Of a stretch of DNA of 64,000 nucleotides, positions 46,166 to 58,604 are shown in pieces; positions within the stretch are counted from its first letter, which is position 1; each line of letters begins with the position of its first letter. Made by a program: the position numbers and the translations under genes. The notes under the pieces were generated by a model. That model was not told the DNA's origin, did not search any database, and saw only the letters and a program-made list of their open reading frames with translations. The DNA is from Piezodorus guildinii (Eukaryota; Arthropoda; Insecta; Hemiptera; Pentatomidae): the NCBI GenBank assembly GCA_023052935.1, contig CM041293.1:147940968-148004967 (forward strand), given 5' to 3'.

Positions 46166-47066
46166 ATAAATCGGGTGCGGGCAACACACGACTTTCACTA
46201 ACCTCGACTGTTAAATCAATTTAAAAATAATTAACTATACTTCAATTTGAAAAATATTTTGAGCTGATTTTGATGAAACGTATATTCATTTTCGTAGGAA
46301 ACATATCATTTAGATTACATAATATAACTATTAAATTGTTAATCAGTAATAAGTTTATTCCCTATTCGTCACTTTATGTCACCTTTTATAACTTTGTGTC
46401 TAACAAATGTTTTTTCTAAAATCTTTCACTTTCCAACGGTATATTATACGTCTATATTACTTTTCTTAGCTTTAAAAAACCAAAAATTACATTAAAAAAT
46501 AGTTTTGCTGTTTTATTCTTTAGTTAGTCATCAAATCCGTCTAACCTGTGTATTTAGCCGTCCTTCATCAATGTCATTAGGATGATATGGTTAATATTTT
46601 GGAATGTTTAAAATTAAAGGTAGTTTAGAGGAAGAAAATTTAAAATATCGGAATTTAAGCCCTGTCAGACTATTTCAATCAAAATGAAATCTACATGATA
46701 TTAAAGCCCATTAAATTTTACATCGATATAGCGAGTTTAATCAAAATCGTTGGAGCCGTTTTTGAGAAAATCGTAAAAAGGTGCAAAATTCATGGTATAA
46801 AGTGGCTCTTTTGATGAAAGAGTTGCTGTAACATCTCGGCGTATAGTTGTATTAAATACGAAATTTCAGTTCCGTACGACTTTTCGCTTTTGTTCTAGAC
46901 TTACCACATATACACGGACACACAGACCATTTTTCGGGACTTGGTAATTTGGGATCAGGAGGCCCTAAAACGTGTATTTCCGCTGAAAACTGGAATTTGA
47001 AAATATTCACGATCGCAATACTTTCCCTTACTATATTTTTTCATATATAGGTATGTGAAAGTAAAA
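46166..47066 (-). repeat. rep900 copy, near full length
   Basis: From TCGGGTGCGGGCAACACACG to ATATAGGTATGTGAAAGTAA. Well preserved inside ('ccctgtcagactatttcaat', 'gatatagcgagtttaatcaa'). A useful reference copy with the copy at 61.1 kb. Confidence 0.85.
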
Positions 47067-47605
47067 AAAAATCAAAGGATTTATTTACTGTCAATCAAGG
47101 CTTCCTTGCGATCGTTACTTAGTACACAGAGAAGGTAATAAACAAGTTTTCTTCGTCTATTTCGAATAAATCACTGTTAATAAATTAAATCAAAGTTTAA
47201 TATCGCCCCTTGCTCGTAACTTCTAATCGGCCATAATTTGCAGAGCGCGGGCAAGGAATCAAAGCGGATCTGAATAAATGCATATTAATCGAGCTACTCC
47301 CAAGTGCAGTTTTTTGCTTCGTGGTGAAGGTTCCTGTTTAAAGACTTCTGTCATTATTGATAGTAATTCTAATGATTATGCTTCTAGATATGTAAACAGT
47401 ATAGTATGTTATTATAGAATCCGGAGTTTTATTAAATAAAATCGATTTTTTTTTCTGCCCCTAAGTTAAATATGGATATATGTGAAATATTACGGAATGT
47501 TGGCGAGCTTGCAGTTTCTTCTCTTTGATAATAGGGGCGGTTTCGTTGTGGATTGATTATTTATCTATACATTAAAAGTTATAATTGAGATTAATTATTT
47601 TTTTC
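47067..47605. other. No assignable feature
   Basis: AT-rich, with a short balanced patch at 47200-47340 and no motif. Confidence 0.4.
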
Positions 47606-47607
47606 AG

Positions 47608-47735
47608 TTTAACTTATTACTGATACTTACAACTGTATTACATAACTCAACTAGTAAATTTGCTAATATACAATAGACAGGAACCAGACGATTAGAAAAA
47701 CTTACCATTGGTAGCATTTACAAAATATACTTAAA
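47608..47735 (-). repeat. Jockey-like LINE 3' UTR only (family J)
   Basis: 'tactgatacttacaactgta', then 'tagtaaatttgctaatatac', matching the 3' UTR of the copies at 20.3 and 28.5 kb; coding part absent. Confidence 0.6.
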
Positions 47736-47874
47736 AGTCTTTACATTTTTTTTTCTCTATCTTCAAAAACTACTGAGTTATGGGCGTAGTTATGAATAAA
47801 ATTTCAATTTTATTTTCTACTTTCTCTATTTTATAATAATGCACGGTAGCCGTTGCATGTATTTTTGTGGGGAA

Positions 47875-48760
47875 TCAAAAAAAAATCTAGTGCGGGCAAC
47901 ACTCGACTTTCACTAACCTCCGTTCTTAAAATCGATTAAAGAATTTCCAAACACAGTTAGAGATAAAAACGAGTGAAACCATTAACGAATTAATATAGAA
48001 ACATGTATTTTATTAGAAACTCTATTATATTATTATCTAAAATAATCAGTTAGTTTTATCGGCTTTTTATCTCTCTTTATTTAATGTTTACAAGCTTGTT
48101 TATAAGATAATATATTTTCTAAAGTCTTTCTTTTTCAAACTATAATTATACGTCTATATTACTGTTATTATGTTCAAAAATAAAATTAGCGCGCTTTGCT
48201 TCATTGACAAGCCGCCAGGTTGCAGCACGGTCAACATGAATATCCCTTTTCGGAAACCCAAACAACAGTTAGTTTTATGGTTTTTCATCACTCTCCATTA
48301 CCCTTTACGATTCCGTGTATCAGATAATATATTTTCTTAAATCTTTAGCTATCCAACGGTATATTATACATCTATTGTTGTGTTCAAAAACACAAAAAAT
48401 GCATAAAAAAGTTTTGTTCAGTTGTTTCCTTTAGTTGTTTATCAAATTCCCTCAACGTGCATATTTTGCTATTAATTATCAAACAAGATAATATAGTTTT
48501 TTTTATAGAATCTATAGAATTAAAGGTACTTTAGATGAAGAAAATTTAAAATATCGGCATTTAAGCCCTGCCATACTATTTCAATCAGAATGAAACCTAC
48601 ATCATATTAAAGCCCATTCAATTTTACATCCATATAGCGAGTTTAATCGAAATCGATAGAGCCGTTTATGAGATACTTATAAAAAGGTGCAAAATGCATG
48701 GTATAAAGTAGCACTTCCCGTCAGTCGAATTTTTTAAAAAAGTTTTTTTTAATTTCTGAC
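47875..48760 (-). repeat. rep900 copy, truncated, with duplicated block
   Basis: Starts TCTAGTGCGGGCAACACTCG and ends without a left terminus near 48750. A block ('cagttagttttatcggcttt' to 'ttacgtct'-like) occurs twice, at about 48047-48180 and 48265-48400, around ~80 bp of unrelated, GC-richer sequence (48187-48262). Confidence 0.75.
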
Positions 48761-48825
48761 CCTCTAATTCAGTACAGAAAACAACACGATGCAATATTAG
48801 AAACATAAAAGGATAGTCTGCTTTG

Positions 48826-49100
48826 GTGAATTGGTTACCTTAGCAGCTTTCTATACCTAAGGTCGCGGATTCAAACCGGGTAGGTGGCCTTAGGAGTTTT
48901 TAGTGCGAGTATAAAATCCGTCGTTATGACGTTCTTCGGAGGCGGGGTAAAAAAGTGGTCCCGAGCATATTCGATGTGAGCTATTCATTAAAGACTCCTA
49001 TCCTCATTAAACCTAGATAGCCAAATTGAGTACAACCACTTTAGTATCGTCCGATCAGCCACAGCACCATAACGTGACGTAAATTGATAAACAAACATTA
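48826..49100 (+). repeat. SINE-1 copy 12
   Basis: B-box region GCGGATTCAAACCGGGTAGG and 'gtggtcccgagcatattcga'; tail AATTGATAAACAAAC. Confidence 0.8.
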
Positions 49101-49179
49101 AGGATCTCTATGCATACTGAACTCAAGACCCTGCATGAGTAGTAAAGGTACAGGTTTTATTTTTAATTTATCCATTTAT

Positions 49180-49534
49180 TTTTTTAATTGTTTGTAATTG
49201 CACTGCAACCATTCTAACGAGGAAAAAACCCTGTACCACTACAACCCGTGAAGAGTCTTGGGCTCAGTATAATAGAGATTCGTACTGTTTCTAGGCCAAC
49301 GGCCGGCAATGAGGTGATTAGGCCTTGATCACGCTCAGCCGACAGGTTTTTCCCCCAATTTTTTGGGAGCCCACTTTATAGAGGCTGGGTCTGCCCAAGG
49401 AGGGTCTCCATAACCTTGGGTCGCCCTCCGACTGAAGTAACAGAATAAATAATATTCTGCCACAGCCGGGATTCGAACCCAGGACCCTGAGAACAGTAGA
49501 CTTGTGCTCTATCCACTTGACCACGCCGCTCCCC
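49180..49534 (-). mobile_element. SINE-3 (tRNA-derived)
   Basis: On the minus strand from 49534: GGGAGCGGCGTGGTCAAGTG, then GATAGAGCA (A-box region), and GGGTTCGAATCCCGGC with a perfect B box. The tRNA-like head (~75 bp) is followed by an unrelated body with 'gggctcccaaaaaattgggg' and an A-rich end near 49185. It differs from SINE-1 and SINE-2 in body and tail. The two minus-strand frames here are incidental. A functional tRNA is unlikely, because the head runs straight into the SINE body. Confidence 0.8.
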
Positions 49535-49539
49535 TAAAT

Positions 49540-50500
49540 GAGAAATTAAAAATACAATGATCCATACCTCCAACAGGAATAAGATCCGCTGGACATGGTT
49601 TTATCCATCCACCACGGCACCAAATCGAATGTTTACCCACCAGTTATTAATTTCATGAAAGGTATTATCAGAAAAACAAAATAAAACTAAGTACTTTAGT
49701 TTGCTGCACTGTAGATTATTCCAATGATAAATTTTCGTCTTAAGATTACGATTATAACAAACGAATTGTCCGCAGACTAATCTGACGTCCCGTATCCATT
49801 TAATGTAGTCGTATTTCACAAGCGTGATGAGGATATTAACGTTGCGATCGCTTAAGACTATTCTTAGGATCGGATGTTAAGAGCGTGAACTGAGTTTACT
49901 AGCGTTACAGATAGCTTCATTGCTTAACTAGGATTAGCATAACACTATTAGTTTTTACGAGGATTTATCTCAAACTGCTTCTTCATTACAAATTACAAAG
50001 ATTCAAGTCAGAACAGAGTGCCGGTTAGATGCGGGAAGAAAAACTATGTATGCAAATGAAGTTGTAATAGGGACATTGTACTTTCATTTGTCTCTGAATC
50101 TATTTAAAAGAAACGTTACAATGCGTTTTTCAAAACTATGCAACATAAACATGACTTGACGGTACCAAGGACAATGTTGATAAAATCGATTTATCCTCAT
50201 GATAACGAAAATAGCGTCGGGCAGGTATTCCATTATATTTAGCTTCAAATGAGTGATTGATTTAGCCTTGAAGAGCTTTAAAAGTCGTCTTTTCTTTTTT
50301 TTCTGATCATTCGCACTCGGTCATTTGTACCGTCTTTTAAATTACGAACTATACAATTTCCTCCTCCTCCCCCCTCTCCCTCTCTCCCAGGTTGGAGACA
50401 ACGTAAGATGCAACGAAATTATCTTGAACTTTATCTCATATCAGGGAGACCTGATGTCCATATTTCCAATAGGCTCTATATCTTTTATGAATATTTCAAT
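49540..50500. other. No assignable gene; possible splice acceptor
   Basis: Mixed composition. At 50358-50390 a strong pyrimidine tract ends in CCCAG/GT, a good 3' splice-site match, followed by an open plus-strand frame to 50612. No partner exon is recognised. Confidence 0.25.
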
Positions 50501-50509
50501 TCAGAAACA

Positions 50510-50735
50510 TACATCGTCCCTACCATTTCCAACTATGGAATATGAAAATTGGCACTTTTCAAGAGAGCAAGTAAAACGAAGTAATATACTTAAAATTGGT
50601 CATATTCCATAATTTATTCTAGGCATTTCCGGAAATTTGCCAATTTGCCATAAGCCGTATCGTTCGCAATGCAAGAGCAAATTATCGAATCTGAAAAAAG
50701 TGATTGTGATAGTTGGAAATGGTAGGGACGATATA
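50510..50735. repeat. Inverted repeat, 27-bp arms
   Basis: Arms 50510-50536 and 50709-50735 match as inverted copies at 26 of 27 positions (landmark 'cgtccctaccatttccaac'). About 170 bp lies between them. Weaker pairing seems to continue on both sides, so this may be a decayed longer palindrome. Confidence 0.75.
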
Positions 50736-50899
50736 TGGATGTGGTGATTACCTTTTTCTCAGTCAGGTACTGATATCTGCCACCTCATTGGCTGTGGCGC
50801 TGTTATTACTCTTTTATAAATCGTAATTAAGATTTTTTAATGAATTGAAAAATTTAATTAGTCATCTCCTTATTAATTTTGGGACTTTTATTACATCTA

Positions 50900-51362
50900 A
50901 AAAAAATCTGGTGCGGGCAAACACGACTTTCACTTAGCTTTGCTGTAAAATTCAAATTAAGAACTATTAAATTAATTTTTAGCTTAAAAAAATTTTTTTT
51001 TATTATTTTTTTTTTTATTGAGATATATTACAATTTGTTACAAAATGAACAATTATAATATTGATATGAGACCACATTCATAATATATATATACAGAAAA
51101 TGATATTAATAGTCAAATTACATAAAATAGAAAACAAATAAATTCATAGAAAATAAATAAATTCATCTTAAAACTATTAAATAAACTAATAAATGTATGT
51201 AAAAAATTTAAAGTTAATTTAAATAAAAAGTATGATTTATGTTAAATAATATAGCAATATCAATTTATTCAAAACACGTACACCGACACACAGGACCTTT
51301 TCGCGTTGCTTAGTTATTTGGACTCACGGGACCCTAAAACACGTATTTCCGATAGTTATAGA
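50900..51362 (-). repeat. rep900 copy broken by a LINE tail
   Basis: Right end TCTGGTGCGGGCAAACACGA at 50908. The inner part resumes near 51280 ('cacaggaccttttcgcg', 'gaccctaaaacacgtatttc'). Between them lies a family K 3' UTR. A trace of the left end (GTAGGTAAGC) is at about 51708, beyond a SINE-2. Confidence 0.7.
50998..51175 (-). repeat. LINE 3' UTR inserted in rep900 (family K subtype)
   Basis: T run, then 'gagatatattacaatttgtt' and 'gatatgagaccacattcata', as at 18.2 kb. Confidence 0.7.
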
Positions 51363-51464
51363 ATGAGATTTACTCCTCAATATATTATTAATTGTTAGGA
51401 TTAATATTTATATTATCTCCTATTACAAAGAATGCCGACCTTGCCCCTATGCCGCAATACTTGC

Positions 51465-51697
51465 GAGTTTACACTCACGTTTCACGATGCTATTTTCAGT
51501 GTAGGGTCATCATCCCTACGACTAATTTTGTGAGTGGCCACCCTTTGGCTGACGGATCTCACATACCCGGGGGAGAGGTTGTGAGTGAATCCCCATTCTT
51601 TTACATCCTTATAAAAGCCCCGCCGGGACTGGGATTCGAACTCAGAACCTGTAGCATGAGAGACTAGCGCGCTAGTCACTCAGCCACGGACTCCCCG
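51465..51697 (-). repeat. SINE-2 copy
   Basis: Minus strand: head GGGGAGTCCGTGGCTGAGTG at 51697, A box, B-box region GAGTTCGAATCCCAGT, then body blocks shared with 9917-10208 ('cccgggggagaggttgtgag' inverted). It sits inside a broken rep900. No clean target duplication was found. Confidence 0.8.
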
Positions 51698-51719
51698 TAA
51701 TTTCATATGTAGGTAAGCT

Positions 51720-52700
51720 TTTCTTTCAAGAAAATGTTAATGGAGTACGTGTGTTTTTATCTTTTTTTCCAAATGGTGGCCTAGATAACCCTGCTCATTA
51801 CAAACATTTTTCGTAATTTCACATATTGTTATTTATCATGGATATTACAATTCTACTATAGCTAGCTCATTAGCTCAATATTTATTTCAGTTTTCAAAAT
51901 ACTTAAATTGATAAAAGTTGTTCCTGGGAGTATTGCTGTAACCTTTATCTCGCGAACTGGGTGAACATTGTACGTAATCTCGAAAATGGTATCGTCTAGT
52001 TAATTGTAGCCTGAGGATATTCTATCTTAGAAAGGGATCCTAAATGAAAAATAGGAAATAGCAGACTAACTATATAGAAGAGGCGAAGAAGACATCGGTG
52101 GATGGGAATTGGCACAGACCCCCTTCAGCAAGGTAGAAGGGTTTCGCTCTCGCACTAATGCTCCAGTCCATCTTGTTATATCATTGGCTGGCCTTTCCCT
52201 GGCTTGGTAGCTAGCGCTCCTGGCAACTTAGCTATTAATTAACATTGCAATTTATTTATTTATTTTATTTATAACGTTGCCTGAAGGCTTATCCAGCCTC
52301 CGAGTTGAAACGCAATTCCCTCCCGTCCCCAACTTATATCCCGGGAAGATATCGAGCGGCTATGTCTGAACTAAATTGCGACTTCTCTTTAATTGGATGA
52401 GTCTTATTTGCTGTATCTAATCTATTTTTTACATTTGGAATGCCCTGCCCTGTTCTCAGGAAATGAGATCCTCATAAATGTTTCCTTGATTTCAAGACGT
52501 GTTTATAAATTACGGACATCAAGATGCAAGAAACAAGGACGAAGGAGAGAGCATTAAAAATGTCAATATTTCTATCCGAATTATGTATTTATAGCATTAA
52601 CATAATTTATCATAGATTCAACGTAATTGTTGAAAAATCTCTAGGTTTTGATATAGCCCAATTTAAGTTTATGATTGTTACTGTGACTCACCTAGATATC
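51720..52700. other. No assignable gene
   Basis: Mixed composition. 52090-52350 is more balanced. The frame at 52524-52733 has no motif. Confidence 0.4.
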
Positions 52701-52704
52701 AATT

Positions 52705-53000
52705 ATATAGCAAGTAAAGTATTGCGATCGTGAAAATTTTCCAATTTAAGTTCTCAACGGAAAAAAGTCCTTTTGAGGATCCCTTGCGTCCAAATAACCA
52801 AGTCCCGCTAAAAGGTCTGTGTGTGTAGTAAGTCTAGCGGAAAAACGAAAAGTCGTACGAAGCTGAAATTTCATATTTGAGACAACTATATGCCCGAGAT
52901 GTTTCAGTAACATTTTCATCAAAATCTGCTGATCGGTAGATCCACTGTGATACTATGCATTTAGCACCTTTTTACGATTTTCTGAAAAACGGCTTATTCA
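52705..53000 (+). repeat. rep900 left-half fragment
   Basis: 'gcaagtaaagtattgcgatc', 'gtccaaataaccaagtcccg', 'ggtctgtgtgtgtagtaagt', to 'cctttttacgattttctgaa'. Confidence 0.8.
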
Positions 53001-53296
53001 TGATCATCTCTGAACGTTCCATATTGGATTTCAAATGAGAAAATATATTTTCCACCTAATTTCTTACGAGGAAACTGTCTTCTAAATTTGGATTCGAGCA
53101 ACTACAACAGAGATAGAGCACGTCAAAAAAATGTTGGAAAAACATGTCTATCATTATAATCACCTGTTTTAAAGATTGATTTAGATCAAAATTTGATTGA
53201 TCAAAAATTTTATACACTAATAAATTCGTAACTTTTTCCACTCAAACCAATATTGCTCCGAAACCTTGGGCCTATTTTTATTGTATTTATATACAT

Positions 53297-53925
53297 CAGG
53301 TCATACGTTTCAACACATAAAGAAATTTAAGTATTTAGGTTCAATGTTAACAAGAAAACACGAAATCCAGGAAGAAATAAAGTAGCGGATAAACGCGGGA
53401 AATGCGTGTTATTATTCAGTTGCGAAATTAGTAAGATCGCTTCTTCTGTAAAAAAAAAACTGAAAGGTTAGAATTTATAAAACTGTTATTCTTCCGACAG
53501 TTCTTCTTTCACGAATGTGAAACGTTGCCGCTTAATTTGAAAGATGAACAACGCCTTAAGGTTTTCAAAAATAAGGTGCTGCATGAAATATTCAGTCCAA
53601 AGAACGATGAGGCCTCTAGGGAATCCAGGAGGTTGCACAAAGCTGAATTGCTGAGCTCGTATCCTGTTAGTATAATTGAGTTGATAGCATCGCGGAGACT
53701 CAAATGGACGTGTAACGTTGTTGGGCTCAATGAAGGATGATTTCCAAAAACGTTACTATCCGTGGTAGGCGTCCGAAAGGTAGGCCGAAGCGTCAATGGG
53801 AGGATTGTGATAAACCTGACCTCAGGGGCTTGGGCTTGAGCGGTGATCATTGGACGGATCTGTTTAGGCAGTATTTAGTGGTATCGGATTCCTTCGGGTT
53901 CGGTAGACCTACTATTATTATTATT
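53297..53925 (+). pseudogene. 5'-truncated LINE, older copy (family R)
   Basis: Same C-terminal region as at 13.7 and 31.0 kb, but with stops and shifts: LNLKDEQRLKVFKNKVLHEI, IELIASRRLKWTCNVVGLNE, then after a stop GRRPKGRPKRQWEDC. It ends in CCTACTATTATTATTATT. Its 5' limit (ATCAGGTCATAC) lies within a base or two of the limit of the copy at 31.0 kb. No clear target duplication. Confidence 0.8.
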
Positions 53926-53959
53926 TTTAAAAAACTGGTCATTATCTTGTGTTTTTCTT

Positions 53960-54000
53960 CGTCCTGAAGATAAAAGAAATTTGGGCTGAAATGTCGAGAC
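53960..54000 (+). ncRNA. Degenerate hammerhead-like sequence (doubtful)
   Basis: CTGAAGA (53964-53970), a possible stem ending GGGCT, GAAATGTC (53988-53995). The core T is changed and stem II is weak, so activity is not expected. Confidence 0.25.
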
Positions 54001-55165
54001 AATAAATCAAGGTTACTCAATTGAAGTGTTTTAATGACAGCACCCACAAATAACTTTCCTTTACGTGATTTTATAAACATTCTTATTTTATTAGTATAGG
54101 ATAAAACTGTTATACATTTTTATTTTTTATTATTTTTTTTTTTATACTGTAGGAAATGTACCTGTCAAATGTGTGTTAATGCCCCTGTGAGAATACACAG
54201 TAACGGTTCTTCCCATATAACGGATGTGTAGCATCCAAGGTCGGACGTTGATACAGTCAAAATCGTTTTTTTAAGTCGTTAAACCAAATGATCCATTATA
54301 TTAAACATTTCGTTGAAATCACTTCTTTTTTTTTTTTTTTTTAATATATAGGAAATTCGAATACATTTTGATTTTTTTTTTTCTGTACTAAGAAGTATTT
54401 TGTAAAACAGGTTACATTATATCCAATCTTGTACAGTGACCACACCAAACCAGGAAATGTGTGAATAACTTCAGACTAATCCTGGTACATAAAAGCAAAA
54501 AAAAAAAAATCTTTGTAGACCGTGGGAATATGAGAATCGCTATATTTGCAATATTCTACAAAGTTTTACATAATATTTCGAATGGCTGTATAAAAACAAA
54601 ACAAGTTTTTTTTTTCCAACACAGTTACTAAATATTGTTACTAGCTTTCCCTTGAATAAATCATTAATATTTGTTATCTTTACTTTATTTAACCTTTATA
54701 TACTTTTGTTAACTATATTAGTTTCTCTATTAACTCGCGTTGATGTATTGATTAATTTCTTCATGAGTTTGTACTTTTTTCTGTTCTTGGTTTTAACCCT
54801 CTGTTTTTTATTTATTTTTATGTTTTAAATTTTGAAGTTGGACGAGGGACTTTCTAACATAAATGCCAATTACAAAATACGTCAGGAAGCGGTACCGCTC
54901 TCCATTATGCTGTCACGCCACAAAATCTATTTTATTGTCATTCATATTCACTGATTATCAACTGCATGACAGGTGTGAATAGAAATATATCAAGATAAAA
55001 AAAAAAATTAATAATTTTACTTTACCTTAGTTTTTCTGTAAATATTGTAGGAATTCGATCGAACACTATTATTACAATCGTTCTTGTTAAAACAAATTGT
55101 AATATATCTCATTGAAAATTGTTCCAATAATAATTTAAAGATATTAAAATATAATAATAATATAA
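54001..55165. other. No assignable feature
   Basis: AT-rich with several A and T runs. Confidence 0.45.
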
Positions 55166-55167
55166 TA

Positions 55168-56190
55168 ATAAATAAATCATTTATTATCCTGGGACATGTC
55201 CCTTTAGAATAAAAAATACAGAATGTACAAAATGTGCTTAGAGGTCTTAGAGTAAGTTATACATGTTAACAAGTTAATAATTACCTATATAAAATTAGAC
55301 ATATTCAAATAAGAAGAAAACAAGAACGACAAAAAAAAATTATAATGATAAAAAATTAGTTACAATTTTATTGAGCCTGGATATTCATTAAATGATTAAA
55401 TATTCCGGATTTAAAGGTTGCAAGAGAGTTGGAGTGACTAAATGGAAGGAGAGATAGAATTCCATAGGATTGAGGATCGAATGAGAAAGGATCTGTCGAA
55501 ATGAGCAATTCGGTGGGCCGTACTGTATAAATCCGAAGGCCTGGAGCGTGTACAACGAGGATGGACAGAGGATTTGAATTGAAGGAGGTCAAAAATGTAT
55601 GAATGGACGGCGGATTGGATAACTTGGTAAAGGAATGACGCAAGGAAATACTTTTGCGACGATTGGAAGAGTAAAGCCACTTCAACTCGCCATAAAATTG
55701 AGACACGGTGGTGTACCTGGGGACCCCGAAGATGAATCGGACAAAGCAATTTAATTAAGCGTTTTATTTTAACCTCAAGATCCCCAGAAACACCATCGTA
55801 TACCGCACAACAATAGTCGAAGTGGGGAAATATTAGAGAGGTAACAGGAGTTTTCGGGTTTCATACGGGAATAGGTGACGGAAGGAATAAGTTGCTTTAA
55901 GGTTAAAAAGGTAGAGGGAGAGATTTTGGAAATATGATTTTTGAAGGATAGAGTTTGGTCGAAGGTTACTCCCAGATTCCTGACGGTCAGGTGGAACTTT
56001 ATAGGATTCACTATTTAAGTACAGAGTTGGGATATGTGGAACTGTTTTCAGGAGGTGATGGGATCCTATTACAATTGCTTTTGTTTTTTCAGCATGAAGT
56101 TTTAACTTATTGACTACAGCCCAGTGACTTATTCATTTAAGTCCTCTTGTAGTCTTTTTGTAGCTGGTAATAGGTCGGAGGGTGGGAAGC
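55168..56190 (-). pseudogene. LINE C-terminus and 3' UTR, longest family K copy
   Basis: On the minus strand the order is: SPPENSSTYPNSVLK-like residues (~56050), VRNLGVTFDQTLSFKNHISK (thumb region, 55775-56011), then frameshifts and FLASFLYQVIQS, followed by RSSILWNSIS and a final TFKSGIFNHLMNIQ. The 3' UTR shares 'cctgggacatgtccctttag' with the copy at 12.0 kb. RT palm motifs are not included, so it is truncated, with at least three frame changes. Confidence 0.8.
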
Positions 56191-56207
56191 AAAGGTATAT
56201 TATATTT

Positions 56208-56208
56208 A

Positions 56209-56297
<89 letters not shown>
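56208..56297. repeat. (TA)n microsatellite
   Basis: About 90 bp of TA with one phase break near 56259, followed by TA-rich sequence to ~56390. Confidence 0.95.
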
Positions 56298-56299
<2 letters not shown>

Positions 56300-56399
56300 T
56301 ATTTAATTAATTATATATATATTATAATATATTATAAAATAATATATACTATAATTGGTATCCATTAATTAATTGATATCATTATATTATAAAATACTA

Positions 56400-56707
56400 T
56401 TCTCATAATTGCATCGGATTCATATGCTTTGAACTTTATTGGTATAGCATTCATCTCATTCGATTGCAGGCGCGCAAACAATTAGAGTAGAGAGTTTCGC
56501 CATAATTAAGATATTCCCGACTTTCATTCCCCACCGATGCTCTTCTGATCTTAATTCGTATTTAATCACCCGTTATCAGCAACCTGTTACATATCTGTTT
56601 GTAACCGCATGTAACCAGTAACAGTGTAACGGGTAAATGATAGGTTCCGTCGGCAGGCTACTCACGAAGCGGTGAAGCAGACTGTATGATGAATCTCCCT
56701 CCTCTCA

Positions 56708-56790
<83 letters not shown>

Positions 56791-57315
56791 TACAATAATT
56801 GAACAAAACATATTAATTTTAACATGTTTTATAACATACCATATTTTCATTCAATTTTAGTTCAAGTTAGTTTCTAATCAATTTTGGGCATTTTTGGACC
56901 ACGTACTTAGGTCGAAGCAATGACCTTCCTTTTCTCCTAGAACTTCTTCTACTCTGATCTTGTCTTTGCTTCTGGATATAGATTCTTCATACGTTTCGTT
57001 ATTTCTTCCTCTAGAAATCCCTGGATTTTATTTTATTTCTAAATGCATATTTATTTGGAATATCTTCTTCAGATATATTCATTTTTTATGTATGACTATT
57101 TTTATTTAAATTTATTTTAGAAATATTCCTTATACTATACGGCGATTTGTAATTTTAAAAACAATTAAAAACATTTTGAGAAAAAACTTTGTGCGTTTTC
57201 TTAAACTGTGTCAGAATCAATTGTTATGATGCACATATGGAGTTTACTATTAAAAAAAAAATAAAAAAAAAATAATCAGATATTAAATAAATATTTTATC
57301 CTACCATTTTTTGGT
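56400..57315. other. Unassigned, with (CT)n-(TA)n tract
   Basis: 56440-56700 is more balanced but has no motif; the remainder is AT-rich. Confidence 0.4.
56703..56786. repeat. Compound (CT)n(TA)n microsatellite
   Basis: About 28 bp of CT repeat passes directly into about 55 bp of TA repeat. Confidence 0.95.
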
Positions 57316-57316
57316 T

Positions 57317-57562
57317 TATTCGTTTAATGTAAGTTTTATTCTCTTGTGGGGGTCCTAAACCTTGCCTATTTGAGTTTAATTAGGATAAAGGTCTTCAACG
57401 AATACCTGACATCGCACAGCAAGGTTTACGTCATGGTACAACCATTTTACATCCCTTCAGAAGGACGGCAAACAGTGGATTTTTTTCTTCTCTCTAAAAA
57501 ATCCCAGGGTCTTCTACCGGGTATGAACGCTTGACCTTAGCTATAGAATGTTGTTATGCTCG
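57317..57562 (-). repeat. SINE-1 copy 13
   Basis: 'gtttattcgtttaatgtaag' tail, the 'catcgcacag' block, and 'tagaatgttgttatgctcg' head, all diverged. Confidence 0.75.
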
Positions 57563-57566
57563 TCCT

Positions 57567-57842
57567 ATCAGACAATTTCAATCTAAATGATACCAACATG
57601 ATATTAAAACCACTTTAATTTTATATCGATTCAGCTAGTTTACCCAAAATCATCAGTGCCATTTTCAGAAAATCGTAAAAAAAAAAAAAAAAAAAACACA
57701 CGCAGACCTCTTTGCGAGACTTGGTCATTTAGACTCAGGAGGCCCCAAAAAAATGTATTTCTGTTGCAAAGTGGAATTCGAAAATTTTCACGATCGCCTT
57801 TTTATATTTATATATAAGTAAGTGAAAATAAAAATATTTGTT
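57567..57842 (-). repeat. rep900 fragment
   Basis: From 'cagacaatttcaatc' to the end ATATAAGTAAGTGAAAATAAA; an A run of ~18 replaces part of the inner sequence. It abuts SINE-1 copy 13. Confidence 0.75.
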
Positions 57843-57849
57843 TTCTCAA

Positions 57850-58600
57850 TATATATCTTAATCGTATACGATACTTTTGGTCAAAATACCTTAAAATAGA
57901 TAAATATTTACATTACTAAATAAAACAAAAGAACTAGTAAGGACATATTTATATAATTTTTTTTTTTTTTTTTTTTCTGTGTATGATAAAATTGTTGTTA
58001 GGGACTTATATTCTTTTGCCGATTTGTATGGCTTTGATTTGGTTTATAAATTAAGTGCTCTTTCTATAAGATATCTCTCCAGTTATACTTAATGAATGAA
58101 GAACTTAAACCGACGGAACAATTGAGACGTTGATTTCCAAAAAGTACTAAAGGACATTTTTTACAAAATTGATTTTTTTACATTTTTGTATTCTCATCAA
58201 TTAGTTATATCTAAATCTCCTATTTGATTTTATCTAACAAACACCCAAGCACTTTATAAACGCAATTTAGAAATATAATTATTTTCTAAAGGAAATAATT
58301 ACACATTTAATTTCGTTCCAAATTATACCAAAACATCTCATTTCATATCTTTAATATGATGTTATTAATAAACTAAAAAAACAATTCTGGATTTTAATGC
58401 GAAAAGAATCAAATTAGCTAATATAATAATATAATAATTAGTGATTTTCGCACCTCCTGTAAAATTTCCTAGAATGGATATAGTACCTTTTGGAAATCAA
58501 CGTCTCAATTGTTGCTGATATATTTTGTAGGTTCACTTTTTATGAAGTTTTATGGCATTATTCCAAATCGTTACCATATTTAACAAATTTTATTTTTCAA
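57850..58600. other. No assignable feature
   Basis: AT-rich with a T run at 57957-57976. Confidence 0.45.
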
Positions 58601-58604
58601 AATA

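Noticed and set aside
49440..49534. Possible functional tRNA gene on the minus strand (perfect B box).
   Set aside because: The tRNA-like head continues into a non-tRNA body with an A-rich end; a tRNA-derived SINE explains it better.
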